Source: Hyphomonadaceae bacterium ML37
Lineage (GTDB): Bacteria; Pseudomonadota; Alphaproteobacteria; Caulobacterales; Maricaulaceae
DNA length: 64,000 nucleotides
Direction of reading: 5' to 3'
Assembly (NCBI GenBank): GCA_027627685.1
Contig: CP091241.1
Coordinates: forward strand, 1,106,347 to 1,170,346
A model generated the notes under the pieces. That model was not told the origin of the DNA. It searched no databases and was given only the letters and a program-made list of their open reading frames with translations. Below, piece after piece: positions 43,598 to 54,520 of this stretch. Both the position numbers and the translations under genes were made by a program. The first letter of the stretch is position 1. Each line of letters begins with the position of its first letter.

Positions 43598-45645
43598 TCC
43601 TCATCACCCTGCCCGCCATGCTGGTTGAACCAGGCGATGATATGCCCGGTCTTGTAGAGAAGACGCGAGGGGCGGGAATCGGCGATGCCGTGGAAGGTGT
43701 CGGGTATGCGCACCAGCCGGCTCTCAATCCCGCGGATCTGCAGGGCATTGTAATACTGCTCGGCCTCGGCCACGGGCGTGCGCCGGTCCTCGGCGCCGAC
43801 AAACACCATGGTGGGCGCGCTCACATTGCCGACCAGCGAGAGGGGCGAGCGGCGCCAGTATTCCTCCGGCTCGTCCCAGGGCGTCACGCCGAACCAGTAG
43901 CGGTGGATCACCGGCCCGATATCGGAGGCCAGCGCGAAGCTGGTCCAGTTGATCACCGGCTTGCCGACCGCTGCCGCGCGCCAGCGCTCATCGGTCCCGA
44001 TCAGCCAGGCGGTCAGCACCCCGCCGCCTGATCCGCCCGTGACATAGAGCCGGTCCTCGTCAATGAAGCCGCGCGCCAGAAGGGCGTCGACGCCGGAATT
44101 GAGATCATCCACATCGCTGCCGGGATAGTCCTTGTCGATCAGGTTGGCGAAGTCCTGGCCGTAGGAGGTGGAGCCGCGCGGATTGGTGTAGAACACCACA
44201 TAGCCTGCAGCCGCCATGAGCTGGACCTGACCGGAGAATTGCGGGCCGTAAGCCGTGTGCGGGCCGCCATGAATCTCCAGGATCATCGGCCACTGGCGCT
44301 CCGGATCGAAGCCCGGCGGATAGGCGATCCAGCCCTCGATCTCGCGCCCGTCGGCTGAGCTTTCCCAGGTGAAGCGCTCCACCCGCGCCAGATCGCGCGC
44401 GCCCAGAACCCCGGCATTGAGATCGGTGAGGGTGCGCGCCTCGCCGCGGCGTGCGCCGGCGCCCACATTGGCGAGATCCTGCGCACTCGCCACCGGCGCG
44501 GCCCAGCGGCCATTGGTGGACACTGAAAACATGCCCGACGTGTAGGGCCGTCCGATGGTCAGCCCGCCAATACGGTCGGTAACCCGGTCCAGCCCGCCAT
44601 TGAGCCCGGCATAGCCCAGCACCGTGTGGCCGCGATCATCAAAGCGCACCCACAGCCCGCGCCCGTTCCCGTCCCACTCAGCCTGCGCGATGCCCCGGTC
44701 GAGATCGGACAGAAGGCGGCTGGGTTCCCCGCCTGACAGGGGCATTGTGTAAAGCCGGTTGTCCTGGTGGGAGTAGGTTTCGCGATCCGTGCGCAGGAAG
44801 GCCAGCCTGCGCCCGTCCGGGCTCAGGCGGGGGCTGCGCTCGGCGCCGGGCAGGTCGGTGATCTGGCGCGTCTCGCCGTCAGCGGCGCGCACCGCCCAGA
44901 TATCGGATTCGCGAAAATCAAATCCGTCCTGCGCCCGCCCGCCATGGCTGAACAAAATCTCGGCGCTGTCGGCGGTCCAGGTGAGCCCGCTGATCGACCC
45001 GTTCTCGATGCGCGTGACCTGACGCGGCGCGCCGCCATCGGACGCCATGACATGAATCTGCGCCGCGCCCGGCGGCAGATCGCCGATCCCGTCAGCCTGA
45101 TAGCCGATGGTCTCATCCACACGCGGCGCCGCCGCCCATTCGGCGCCCTGGGGCCGCTCGGGCAGGCCGATATCCACCTGGACGCCTTGCCCCGGCACGA
45201 ACATGGTGAAGGCGATCTGCGCGCCGTCGGGCGAGATGCTGATCTGGGAGGCCCCGCGTGGCAGGCGCGCCAGGCGGGCGCTGCGCGCATCTTCGGTCCA
45301 GGCCATGCGCAGCTCGGTCTGCCCGTCCTCGCTGGAGAGATACACGAGGCGGCCGGAATCCGGCGTCCAGACCGGGCTGGCGTAGTCGCCGGCGCCGGTG
45401 ATCAGCGGGCGGTGGCCGCTCCCGTCAAAATTCACCAGCCAGATCGAGCCGCGCATGCGGTCGCTCATGATGTCGGCCGAGCGGCGCTGATAGGCGATGG
45501 TGCGCCCGTCCGGGCTGATTTGCACGTCGGCGGCCATCTCAAGCGAGAACACGTCGGCGAACTGGAGCGGGCCGGCTTCCGCGTGCGCAGACGCGGCGGA
45601 CGAGACGGCCAGCACGGCCCCGGCGGTGAACGCAAGCATTTTCAT
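43594..45645 (-). CDS. S9-family prolyl oligopeptidase/acylaminoacyl peptidase, exported
   Basis: A 683-residue peptidase with a signal peptide (MKMLAFTAGAVLAVSSAASA). A beta-propeller built of WD40/TolB-like repeats covers about 25-410. The C-terminal alpha/beta-hydrolase has catalytic Ser539 in TGGSGGGVL, Asp620 in GAEDRRTP and His652 in DTFHGIAD. It cleaves short peptides, probably in the periplasm. GGGAGGG 8 bases upstream supports the ATG at 45645. The 3' end overlaps the convergent nitroreductase stop. Confidence 0.92.
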   Translation of the reverse strand: MKMLAFTAGAVLAVSSAASAHAEAGPLQFADVFSLEMAADVQISPDGRTIAYQRRSADIMSDRMRGSIWLVNFDGSGHRPLITGAGDYASPVWTPDSGRLVYLSSEDGQTELRMAWTEDARSARLARLPRGASQISISPDGAQIAFTMFVPGQGVQVDIGLPERPQGAEWAAAPRVDETIGYQADGIGDLPPGAAQIHVMASDGGAPRQVTRIENGSISGLTWTADSAEILFSHGGRAQDGFDFRESDIWAVRAADGETRQITDLPGAERSPRLSPDGRRLAFLRTDRETYSHQDNRLYTMPLSGGEPSRLLSDLDRGIAQAEWDGNGRGLWVRFDDRGHTVLGYAGLNGGLDRVTDRIGGLTIGRPYTSGMFSVSTNGRWAAPVASAQDLANVGAGARRGEARTLTDLNAGVLGARDLARVERFTWESSADGREIEGWIAYPPGFDPERQWPMILEIHGGPHTAYGPQFSGQVQLMAAAGYVVFYTNPRGSTSYGQDFANLIDKDYPGSDVDDLNSGVDALLARGFIDEDRLYVTGGSGGGVLTAWLIGTDERWRAAAVGKPVINWTSFALASDIGPVIHRYWFGVTPWDEPEEYWRRSPLSLVGNVSAPTMVFVGAEDRRTPVAEAEQYYNALQIRGIESRLVRIPDTFHGIADSRPSRLLYKTGHIIAWFNQHGGQGDED

Positions 45646-45725
45646 GGGCGTAACCCTCCCTCGGCATTGAACCGCAGGGTAGGGCGGCGTGCGCGGCGAT
45701 GGCAAGGCGCGATGGCCTCAGCCGA

Positions 45726-46913
45726 TCAGGCGGCGCGCGCCAGCAGGCCGGAGCGGGTCAGGCGGTAAGGCGCTTTCGGGGCGGTCAGTACGCCTATGGA
45801 GGGGCCAGCCAGAAGGCGGGCGGGCGAGCGCACGCCCAGACGCACCGCCTCCCAGCTTTCCAGATTGTCCAGATAGGCGCCCGCTCCGGTGCGGCGCACC
45901 AGCGCCATGAAGCGGTCCAGATCGGTACGGATGGCGGCGTCCGATCCGGTGGGGAAATCCGCGCCGATCAGGGCCGGGCGAATTTCTGTGAAGGGGTCAA
46001 GGGTCATGGCGTCGGCGGGCGCATGGACGAAAAGCTGCCCGGCGTGCTGGGACATCATCCGTCCGGTCTCGGCCAGCGCGGCGCGGGGCGCGTCCAGCGG
46101 CGTGTCCTCCAGCCGCACCCAGATCATCGGCTTGATCGCCGGGCCCAGGGCTGACAGGCGGGTGATATAGGCGGCGCGGCAACGCGCCTGGGACAAGCTG
46201 TCATAGCCCGCCGGCACGATGAGGGCGCAGCGCGTGCCGGCCTTGATGAGCGTCTCCAGGGCGGCGGCGGCGCGATCCAGCACCAGAAGGTCCAGCGCCA
46301 GACGCGCCTCGGCGCGGCGCGCGCCGCGGACGATGGCGCCATTGACCAGCCAGCCGCGCCCGTCCCTGGCCAGGCGCCGCGCGCGCAGGAAGAACCCGCC
46401 CACCGCTTCATTGCGCGCATCCCAGGCGGGCAGATAATCCAACGCGTCAATGCGCAGCGTGTCCAGCGCGTCCGGTTCCGGCGCGGCGGGCTTCGGGCCG
46501 GCGGTGCGGGGCTCGGCCTCGGGACGCGAGCGCGCGAGGGCGGCTTCAAATTCCGACAGGCTCAGGCGTTCGCTGTGGCCATCGACTTTCAGGCCGCCCA
46601 GCTCCTCGTCGCCCATGAAGAAGGTTTCCAGCTCCTTGCGGATCGCCTCGGTCAGGCGCACGGCCGGTTCGCCGGTCAGCGCCTTGAAGATCACCAGAAA
46701 GCCTGTGGCGCAGGGGATGATCAGATCATCCTCGGCGATGCGCCGCTCGATCATGGAGCGAGAGGCCAGAAAGGCGCGCTCGCGCAGCTGAGGCCACAGC
46801 GCGCCGGCCGCCTCGCGGACCGGATCGAGATTGACGAACTGGTAGCGGCCCAGATCGACATGGTCGACGCTGGCCAGGTGCTTTTTGAGCAGCCGCATGA
46901 CGGCGTCCTGCAT
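45726..46913 (-). CDS. Hypothetical protein, 395 aa
   Basis: A cytoplasmic-looking protein I do not firmly recognise. It begins MQDAVMRLLKKHLASVDHVD, with no signal peptide or TM segment. Features include an acidic/proline-rich linker (about 120-145) between an N-terminal domain (ERRIAEDDLIIPCATGFLVI) and a C-terminal domain rich in hydrophobic strands (LDLLVLDRAAAALETLI, RCALIVPAGYDSLSQARC). The C-terminal part has an alternating strand/helix rhythm somewhat like degenerate EAL-type barrels, but no EAL motif is visible. GGGAG seven bases upstream supports the start at 46913. Divergent from the TonB receptor. Confidence 0.65.
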   Translation of the reverse strand: MQDAVMRLLKKHLASVDHVDLGRYQFVNLDPVREAAGALWPQLRERAFLASRSMIERRIAEDDLIIPCATGFLVIFKALTGEPAVRLTEAIRKELETFFMGDEELGGLKVDGHSERLSLSEFEAALARSRPEAEPRTAGPKPAAPEPDALDTLRIDALDYLPAWDARNEAVGGFFLRARRLARDGRGWLVNGAIVRGARRAEARLALDLLVLDRAAAALETLIKAGTRCALIVPAGYDSLSQARCRAAYITRLSALGPAIKPMIWVRLEDTPLDAPRAALAETGRMMSQHAGQLFVHAPADAMTLDPFTEIRPALIGADFPTGSDAAIRTDLDRFMALVRRTGAGAYLDNLESWEAVRLGVRSPARLLAGPSIGVLTAPKAPYRLTRSGLLARAA

Positions 46914-47350
46914 ATCCGGCTCCCATCTCCCAGCCGGGACAGTGTGGCGCCGATAGGTTGTGACTTGGTAAGCGGCGCAGACTGATGCGCCGAAGATGAA
47001 TCTGCTCGACGCGCCGCCGTCCTCCGGGCTAGTTATACGCCATAACGGTGCTGTTGCGCTGCAACAAGGACCGGTCAGGGAGGACGCAACGCCCGGTGTC
47101 GCAAGACGCCGGGCGTTTGCTATTCCACCCAGAGCCGCCGCCGAGGCGGCCATTAACGTGACCTCTTTGCAACAGTTCCGTGAAAACTGCCGTGAAAGCG
47201 GGCTCTCCGCATCACGATGCGCGCCCAAGTGCTGTGAAGACAGGTTCAAATTACCCGGCAAATCGGCCAACCTGACGAAAGAACAAAGATGTTGCGCTGC
47301 AGCATAATTATGGCGACGCCTAAACATTCGCCCGAGGAGGACACACCACC
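46914..47350. promoter_or_regulatory. 437-bp divergent region upstream of TonB receptor
   Basis: No gene was found here. GTTGCGCTGCA is repeated at 47053-47063 and 47291-47301. A 12-mer GCGCTGCAACAA (47056-47067) recurs upstream of yceI at 41251-41262. AT-rich TAATTAT near 47305-47312 could be part of a -10 element. The repeats are likely binding sites for a regulator shared with other genes; identity unknown. Confidence 0.45.
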
Positions 47351-49804
47351 ATGACCACCCGTTTCACCCGTACCGCGCTCTACGCAGCGGTCTCGTCGCT
47401 TGCCCTGAGCGGCGCCGCGTTCGGCCAGAGCTCTGACGAGCCTGTCGCCAGCGAGCGCCGGACCATCGACGTCGTCACAGTGACGGCTCAGCAGCGCGAA
47501 CAGTCGGCCCAGGACGTGCCGATCTCGCTCGGCGCCTACGGGGCTGCGGAACTGCGCGCCGCTGGCGTTCAGGATATCAAGGACCTGATTTCCATCGCGC
47601 CGGGCCTGATGGTCACGTCGACCCAGGCGGAAACCATCACGACCGCGCGTATCCGCGGCATCGGCACGGTGGGCGACAATTACGGTCTTGAAAGCTCGGT
47701 CGGCGTGTACATCGACGGCGTGTTCCGGGCGCGCAACGGGGTCGGCTTCTCCGACCTGGGCGAGATCGAGCGCATTGAAGTGCTGCGCGGGCCGCAAGGA
47801 ACGCTGTTCGGCAAGAACACCTCGGCTGGCGTGCTGAATATCGTCACGGCCTCGCCGGAATTCGAGTATGGCGGCGCGCTGCAGGCTGACATCGGGAATT
47901 TCAATCACCGGCGCTATTCGGGCCATTTCACCGGCCCGATCGGCGGGGACACGCTGGCCATGCGCCTGTTCGCCGCGGTCGGCGAGCGTGACGGCTTCAC
48001 CGACATGACCCTGCGCCAGCCGGGCGGGACGCGCGAGGTCGATTCCGAAACCAATGACTATTACACCTTCCGCGGTCAGGCCTTGTGGGTCCCCAGCGAT
48101 GTGGTGGAAGGACGCTTCATCGCCGACTACACCCGGCGCAACGAGTTCTGCTGCTCCGCCGTGCAGTGGCAGACGGCCCCCGGACCGGCGGCGCTGATCG
48201 GCGCGGTCGGCGGCCAGGTGCTCAATCCGGCCGATCCGTCGGAGCGCCGCGCCTTCGCCAACCGCGAGTACCAGCAGCAGGTCACCGATTACGGCTTCTC
48301 GGCCGAGTTCGACTTCGAGCTGCCGATCGGCACGCTGACCACCATCACCTCCTGGCGAAACTGGACCAACCAGCGCACCCAGGACATCGACTACACCTCG
48401 GCTGACATCGCCTATCGCGGCGACGGCAACTCGACCGATCTGACCCGCTTCGACCAGGAAGTGCGTCTGACCGGCGTCGCCGGGAATCTCGACTGGCTGG
48501 TCGGCGGCATCATCTCCCACGAGGATCTGGAGCTGAACGACGCCATCCGTTTCGGTGCGGACTGGGAAATCTACCTGGGTCTCGCCGCGTCGGGCGGGGC
48601 TGATCCCTTCTTCATCTCCAACACGCTGAACGCCGTCGCCGGGGCGCCGATTTTCGCACCGGGCCAGGCCTTGCCAAACGGATCGGGCGTCAACCAGGAC
48701 GTCTACAATCAGACGGGCCGTAGCTGGGCGCTGTTCACGCACAACACCTACCAGCTCACCGACCAGCTCGCGATCACCGGCGGTCTTCGCTACACCAGTG
48801 AAACCAAGGACGTGTTCGCGACGTTCTCCACCAGCCCGACGCCGGGCTGCGCCTTCCTCGAGACGGTGTTCGGACCCGATCCGATCGCCGGCGCGGCGGG
48901 CACGCCGCTTGCGGGCCTGGTGCCGCTGATCTGTCTGCCGTATGCGCGCACCGGACTGGACGCGACCGGCTATGACCGCCAGCGCACCGACGAGGAGCTG
49001 TCAGGCACCCTGCGGGCCACCTACGACATCAATGACGACGTGATGCTGTATGCCGGCTTCTCGCGCGGCTTCAAGGCGGGCGGCTACAATCTGGACCGCG
49101 AGTTCAACGGTCCGGTCGTGGGCGGTTCCTTCGTTGATTCCGACAGCTCGTTCCGGGCTGAAGTGATCGACGCCTATGAGGTCGGCTTCAAGTCGCAGCT
49201 GCTTGACAACGTGCTGCAGCTGAACGGCAACTTCTTCTATCAGGAGGTCACCGACTTCCAGCTCAACACCTTCACCGGTCTGGCCTTTGTGGTTCAGAAC
49301 ATCCCGGATGTGGAGACCTACGGCGCCGAGTTCGACTTCAACTGGGCGACCCCGATCGACGGTCTCGATATCACCGGCGGCTACGCCTATGTGAACGCGA
49401 CCTATGGCGACAATCTGGGCCCGCTGCCGACGGCGCTCACCCGCCTGCCGGGCCAGCAGATCTCGCTCTCGCCGGAGCACTTCGTCACCGGTCAGGCGAT
49501 CTACCAGCAGCCGATTTCAGACACGCTGCTCTTCCTGGCCGCGCTCGATGCGCGTTGGGTGTCGGAATACAACACCGGCTCCGACCTCGCTCCGGGCAAG
49601 GAGCAGGACGCCTTCACGACGCTCAATGGCCGTCTCGGCCTTGGCTCGATGGACGGACGCTGGAATGTGGAACTCTGGGGCCGCAACCTGACCGACGAGA
49701 CCTATGTCCAGGTCGCGTTCGACCAGTTCGCCCAGACCGGCACGTTCGGCGGCTTCCTGGGTGCGCCGCGCACCTGGGGCGTCTCCCTGCGCACCGAGTG
49801 GTAG
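47351..49804 (+). CDS. TonB-dependent receptor
   Basis: An 817-residue outer-membrane transporter. Signal peptide ending SGAAFG, a TonB-box-like DVVTVTAQQREQSAQDVPIS, the plug domain (about 50-165, IEVLRGPQGTLFGKNTSAGV) and a 22-strand barrel ending in the aromatic TEW are all seen. Substrate is unknown; family style resembles receptors of sphingomonads and caulobacters for siderophores or complex organic molecules. GGAGG is upstream of the ATG. Terminated by hairpins at 49819-49886. Confidence 0.92.
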   Translation: MTTRFTRTALYAAVSSLALSGAAFGQSSDEPVASERRTIDVVTVTAQQREQSAQDVPISLGAYGAAELRAAGVQDIKDLISIAPGLMVTSTQAETITTARIRGIGTVGDNYGLESSVGVYIDGVFRARNGVGFSDLGEIERIEVLRGPQGTLFGKNTSAGVLNIVTASPEFEYGGALQADIGNFNHRRYSGHFTGPIGGDTLAMRLFAAVGERDGFTDMTLRQPGGTREVDSETNDYYTFRGQALWVPSDVVEGRFIADYTRRNEFCCSAVQWQTAPGPAALIGAVGGQVLNPADPSERRAFANREYQQQVTDYGFSAEFDFELPIGTLTTITSWRNWTNQRTQDIDYTSADIAYRGDGNSTDLTRFDQEVRLTGVAGNLDWLVGGIISHEDLELNDAIRFGADWEIYLGLAASGGADPFFISNTLNAVAGAPIFAPGQALPNGSGVNQDVYNQTGRSWALFTHNTYQLTDQLAITGGLRYTSETKDVFATFSTSPTPGCAFLETVFGPDPIAGAAGTPLAGLVPLICLPYARTGLDATGYDRQRTDEELSGTLRATYDINDDVMLYAGFSRGFKAGGYNLDREFNGPVVGGSFVDSDSSFRAEVIDAYEVGFKSQLLDNVLQLNGNFFYQEVTDFQLNTFTGLAFVVQNIPDVETYGAEFDFNWATPIDGLDITGGYAYVNATYGDNLGPLPTALTRLPGQQISLSPEHFVTGQAIYQQPISDTLLFLAALDARWVSEYNTGSDLAPGKEQDAFTTLNGRLGLGSMDGRWNVELWGRNLTDETYVQVAFDQFAQTGTFGGFLGAPRTWGVSLRTEW

Positions 49805-49818
49805 GCAAAGGTATCTGA

Positions 49819-49886
49819 CCCGGGCCGCAAGGCCCGGGCCGGACGTCAAGAGAAAGGCCGGGTCCCGCAACGGGCCCGGCCTTTTT
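49819..49886 (+). terminator. Tandem hairpins with U-tract after TonB receptor
   Basis: The first hairpin is CCCGGGCC, GCAA loop, GGCCCGGG (49819-49838). The second pairs GGCCGGGTCCCG with CGGGCCCGGCC (49856-49881, one bulged T) followed by TTTTT. The second is a classical intrinsic terminator; on the other strand an A-run rather than a U-run of equal quality makes it weaker for aceB. Confidence 0.85.
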
Positions 49887-49930
49887 CATGTGTCGATGTG
49901 AGATCCTCTTCGAGAGCCCGCGCGAGGCGC

Positions 49931-51532
49931 TCAGGCCTCTTTGACCTTCTCATAGGCGGGCAGGGTGAGGAATTCCTCGAAACTGTCAGCCAGCGCCAGA
50001 TCCTGCAGGATCGCCTGGGCTTCGGCGAAGCGTCCGGCCGTCCAGGCATTCTCGCCCAGCTCGGCGCGGATGGCGCCGCCGGCGCCGGTGATGGCGGCGC
50101 TGACGCGCGCTGCGTCGATCACCCGGCCATCATCGGTCTTTGCGCCGTGGACGCGCCACTGCCACAGCTGGGCGCGGCTGATTTCGGCGGTGGCGGCATC
50201 CTCCATCAGATTATGGATCGGCGCCGCGCCGCGGCCCTGCAGCCAGGAGGCGATATAGCGGATCGCCACATCGGCATTGCCCGCAAGGCCCGCCTCGGTG
50301 ATCGTCCCCTCCACAGGGGTCAGCAGCGCTTCGCGGTCTTCAATGAGCTCGCCCTGCTTGGCGAGCTGATTGGGGCCGGGCATGACCGCGTCGAACGCGG
50401 CCTTCGCCACCGGCGCCAGCGCCGGATGCGCCACCCAGGCGCCGTCATGGCCGAGGCCCGCTTCGCGGGTCTTGTCGGCCTTCACCCGCTCCATGGCGGC
50501 GGTGTTGGCGGCGTCATCGCCCTTGACCGGGATGAAAGCGCTCATCCCGCCCATGGCATGGGCGCCGCGCCGGTGACAGACAGCGATCAGGCGCCTGGCG
50601 TAGGACGCCATGAAGGGCGCGGCCATGGTCACCTGACCCCGGTCGGGCAGGATACGGCCGGGATCGGACTTCTGACGCTTGATATAGCTGAAGATATAGT
50701 CCCAGCGCCCGGCATTGAGGCCGGTGATGGACTGGCGCAGCTCCCACAAAATCTCGTCCATCTCGAACACCGCCGTGATGGTCTCGATCAGCACCGTGAC
50801 CCGCACCGTGCCGGGTGTGAGGCGCAGCGCCGTTTCGCAATGACGGATGACCAGCGCCCACAGGCGCGCCTCGAACCGCGTCTCCAGCTTGGGCAGATAG
50901 AAATACGGACCCGTGCCGCGCCGGGCGAGTTCGGCGTGGTTATGGGTGAGGTACAGAACGAAATCGAAGAAGGCCCCCGCCACCGGCGCGCCGTCGACGC
51001 TCACATGGGCTTCATCGAGATGCAGGCCGCGCGCGCGCACGATCAGCACGGCCGGGTCATCTTTCAGCTTGTAGGATTTGCCGCTGGCCCCATCGGTGAA
51101 GGCGATGGTGCGATGGACCGCATCGCGCAGATTGATCTGGCCCTCCATCATATTGGTCCAGCTGGGCGTGGAGGCGTCCTCGAAATCGGCCATGAAGCAT
51201 TTCACGTCCGCATTGAGGGCGTTGATCACCATCTTGCGGTCCACAGGCCCGGTAATCTCGACGCGCCGGTCCTGCAGATCGGCCGGGGCGGGCGGGACCG
51301 TCCAGTCGCCGGCGCGGATCGCGGCGGTCTCGGCGGGGAAGTCCAGCTGCTCCTCGCCGGAATCCAGACGCGCCTGGCGCGCGTGGCGCTCGGCCAGCAG
51401 GCGAAGGCGCTCGGCGTCAAAGCGCCGATGTACGTCGGCCAGCAGGGCCAGGGCGTCAGGGGTGAGGATCGTGTCGAATCCGGGGTGCATCGTCCCATGA
51501 ATGGCGACGCCGTCGGGCAGAGTGTTCATCAA
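49931..51532 (-). CDS. aceB: Malate synthase A
   Basis: A 533-residue malate synthase A. Conserved blocks include KCFMADFEDASTPSW, LPKLETRFEARLWALVI and VLIETITAVFEMDEIL (catalytic region), with the C-terminal LIEDREALLTPVEGTITE. It condenses glyoxylate with acetyl-CoA to malate. It lies 87 bp downstream of aceA on the same strand, separated by a 16-bp hairpin, so the two form the glyoxylate-shunt operon. Confidence 0.94.
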   Translation of the reverse strand: MMNTLPDGVAIHGTMHPGFDTILTPDALALLADVHRRFDAERLRLLAERHARQARLDSGEEQLDFPAETAAIRAGDWTVPPAPADLQDRRVEITGPVDRKMVINALNADVKCFMADFEDASTPSWTNMMEGQINLRDAVHRTIAFTDGASGKSYKLKDDPAVLIVRARGLHLDEAHVSVDGAPVAGAFFDFVLYLTHNHAELARRGTGPYFYLPKLETRFEARLWALVIRHCETALRLTPGTVRVTVLIETITAVFEMDEILWELRQSITGLNAGRWDYIFSYIKRQKSDPGRILPDRGQVTMAAPFMASYARRLIAVCHRRGAHAMGGMSAFIPVKGDDAANTAAMERVKADKTREAGLGHDGAWVAHPALAPVAKAAFDAVMPGPNQLAKQGELIEDREALLTPVEGTITEAGLAGNADVAIRYIASWLQGRGAAPIHNLMEDAATAEISRAQLWQWRVHGAKTDDGRVIDAARVSAAITGAGGAIRAELGENAWTAGRFAEAQAILQDLALADSFEEFLTLPAYEKVKEA

Positions 51533-51563
51533 TTCATCCGTTCTTGCGGCAGGCTATCAGAGC

Positions 51564-51600
51564 AGCGCCCGGATCCGGCGACAAGCCGGATCCGGGCGCT
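51564..51600. promoter_or_regulatory. 16-bp perfect hairpin between aceA and aceB
   Basis: AGCGCCCGGATCCGGC (51564-51579), loop GACAA, GCCGGATCCGGGCGCT (51585-51600). Without a U-tract it is more likely to stabilise the aceA message or tune aceB expression than to end transcription fully. Confidence 0.6.
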
Positions 51601-51619
51601 TAGGCGTCCCCCCGGACGC

Positions 51620-52915
<1,296 letters not shown>

Positions 52916-52978
52916 GGTTTTGTCTCTCCAGTCGAATTTGTGCGGATAAAGACAGACTGTGCCCGCCGGGTCGACAGG

Positions 52979-53024
52979 CCTTTGCAGAGAAAGGGGAAAC
53001 AACGTATACCGATGACACTTGTCA
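52979..53024. promoter_or_regulatory. Two dyads in the aceA/regulator divergent promoter
   Basis: CCTTT-GCAGAG-AAAGG (52979-52994) and TGACA-CT-TGTCA (53013-53024) lie between aceA (start 52915) and the RamB/ScfR-like gene (start 53053). The first contains TTTGCA, reminiscent of RamB half-sites. They are candidate operators for the neighbouring regulator; this is inference. Confidence 0.45.
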
Positions 53025-53052
53025 GCGTGTCGTGTTGTAAAGGTCGTGACAA

Positions 53053-54453
53053 ATGGCGGAAGCGCAGGAAAAGCTGTTTGCGGGCGCGCGCCTGCGCCGG
53101 ATGCGCCGGGATCTGGGCCAGAGCCAGGCGCAGTTTGCTGACAGCCTGTCGGTGTCGGCCAGCTATCTCAATCTGCTCGAACGCAATCAGCGCCCGGTGA
53201 CGGCGCGTGTCCTGCTGGCGCTGGCCGAAGTGTACGACATCGATGTGCGCGCATTTGCCGCCGATAGCGACCGGCAATTGCTCGCCGACCTGAAAGAAGC
53301 CGCGGCCGACCCGGTCCTGAAGGGCGCCGATCTTGATCAGCGTGATTTGAGCGATCTGGCGGACGCCCATCCGCGGGCCGCCGAGGCGATGGCGCGGCTG
53401 TACCAGGCCTATCGCGACACCAGCGCGGCTGCGGCAGACCTGGCGCTGCGCGCAGAGGAAGGCGGCGCCGGGTCCGGGCGGTCGGCGCTGGAAGAAGTGC
53501 GCGACGCGCTGGACGGTGCGCAGAACCATTTCCCGGCGCTGGAGATCGCCGCCGATGCGCTGCGGGCGGCGCTGCCGGAGGCTGTGTCGCTGGAGGCAGC
53601 GCTGGCGGCCCGGCTGATGGCCGCCCATGGCGCGGCGGTGCGGGTCTATGATGACAGCGTTATGGCTGGCGCGCTGCGCCGGTTCGACTTTCACGCCCGC
53701 AAGCTGCTGCTCAGCGATCTGCTGACCCCGTCGGCGCGCGCCTTCCATATCGCCGTGACGCTGGCCCAGCTGGAGCTGGGAGAGGTGCTGGACGCCGAAG
53801 CGGACCGCCCCGCGGCGCTGGGCGGCGATGCGCGTGCGCTCTACCGGGCGAGCCTGGCCAATTACGCCGCCGCCGCCATGTTGATGCCCTATGACGCCTT
53901 CTACCGGGCCGCCGAGACCGCGCGCTATGACATCGACGTGCTGCGCCGGCGCTTTTCCGTGAGCTTCGAGCAGGTCTGCCACCGGCTCACCACGCTGAAC
54001 CGGCCCGGCGCGCGCGGCATCGCCTTCTTCATGATTCGCGTGGATCCGGCCGGCAATGTGTCAAAACGCTTTGGCGGCGGGGTGCTGGCCTTCGCCCGGT
54101 CCGGCGGGGGGTGCGCCCGCTGGCGGGCGTATGACGCGTTCCGCGCGCCCGAGCGCATTCATGTGCAGGGACTGGAGCTGCCGGACGGATCCCGTTTCAT
54201 CTCCATCGCGCGGGCCGTGACGCGCGCCCTGCCGTCGGGCGGGGCGGCGCTGGCGGCCATTGCGCTGGGCTGTGAGGCCAAGGAGGCGGGGCGCATCGCG
54301 TATGCGCCGGTTGATTTCACGCCGGTGGGCCTGTCCTGCCGCCTGTGCGAGCGCGCCGATTGCGCCGAGCGCGCTTTCCCGCCGCTGCAGCGGCCTTTAC
54401 GGGTCGATCCGCACTTCCATGGGGCCGCGCCCTTCGCATTTGCACACGACTAG
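53053..54453 (+). CDS. RamB/ScfR-family transcriptional regulator (glyoxylate shunt)
   Basis: A 466-residue regulator. An XRE-type HTH is at about 9-63 ([30 protein letters not shown]). A central IrrE/M78-like region follows ([20 protein letters not shown]) without a zinc HExxH motif. A C-terminal DUF2083 domain carries the cysteine cluster [20 protein letters not shown]. This architecture is that of short-chain fatty acyl regulators such as RamB, which controls acetate and glyoxylate genes in other bacteria. Its position divergent from aceA supports that role. Confidence 0.88.
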   Translation: MAEAQEKLFAGARLRRMRRDLGQSQAQFADSLSVSASYLNLLERNQRPVTARVLLALAEVYDIDVRAFAADSDRQLLADLKEAAADPVLKGADLDQRDLSDLADAHPRAAEAMARLYQAYRDTSAAAADLALRAEEGGAGSGRSALEEVRDALDGAQNHFPALEIAADALRAALPEAVSLEAALAARLMAAHGAAVRVYDDSVMAGALRRFDFHARKLLLSDLLTPSARAFHIAVTLAQLELGEVLDAEADRPAALGGDARALYRASLANYAAAAMLMPYDAFYRAAETARYDIDVLRRRFSVSFEQVCHRLTTLNRPGARGIAFFMIRVDPAGNVSKRFGGGVLAFARSGGGCARWRAYDAFRAPERIHVQGLELPDGSRFISIARAVTRALPSGGAALAAIALGCEAKEAGRIAYAPVDFTPVGLSCRLCERADCAERAFPPLQRPLRVDPHFHGAAPFAFAHD

Positions 54454-54520
54454 CCTTCGCCCATGAGCCGCAGGCGTGTATGGTCTGTCATCCTTGAGTT
54501 CGAATCTGGATAAAGCCCCC

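Noticed and set aside
46914-47327. N-terminal extension of the 395-aa hypothetical protein
   Set aside because: It would run through the divergent promoter region to within 24 bp of the TonB receptor start; a good ribosome binding site supports the start at 46913.
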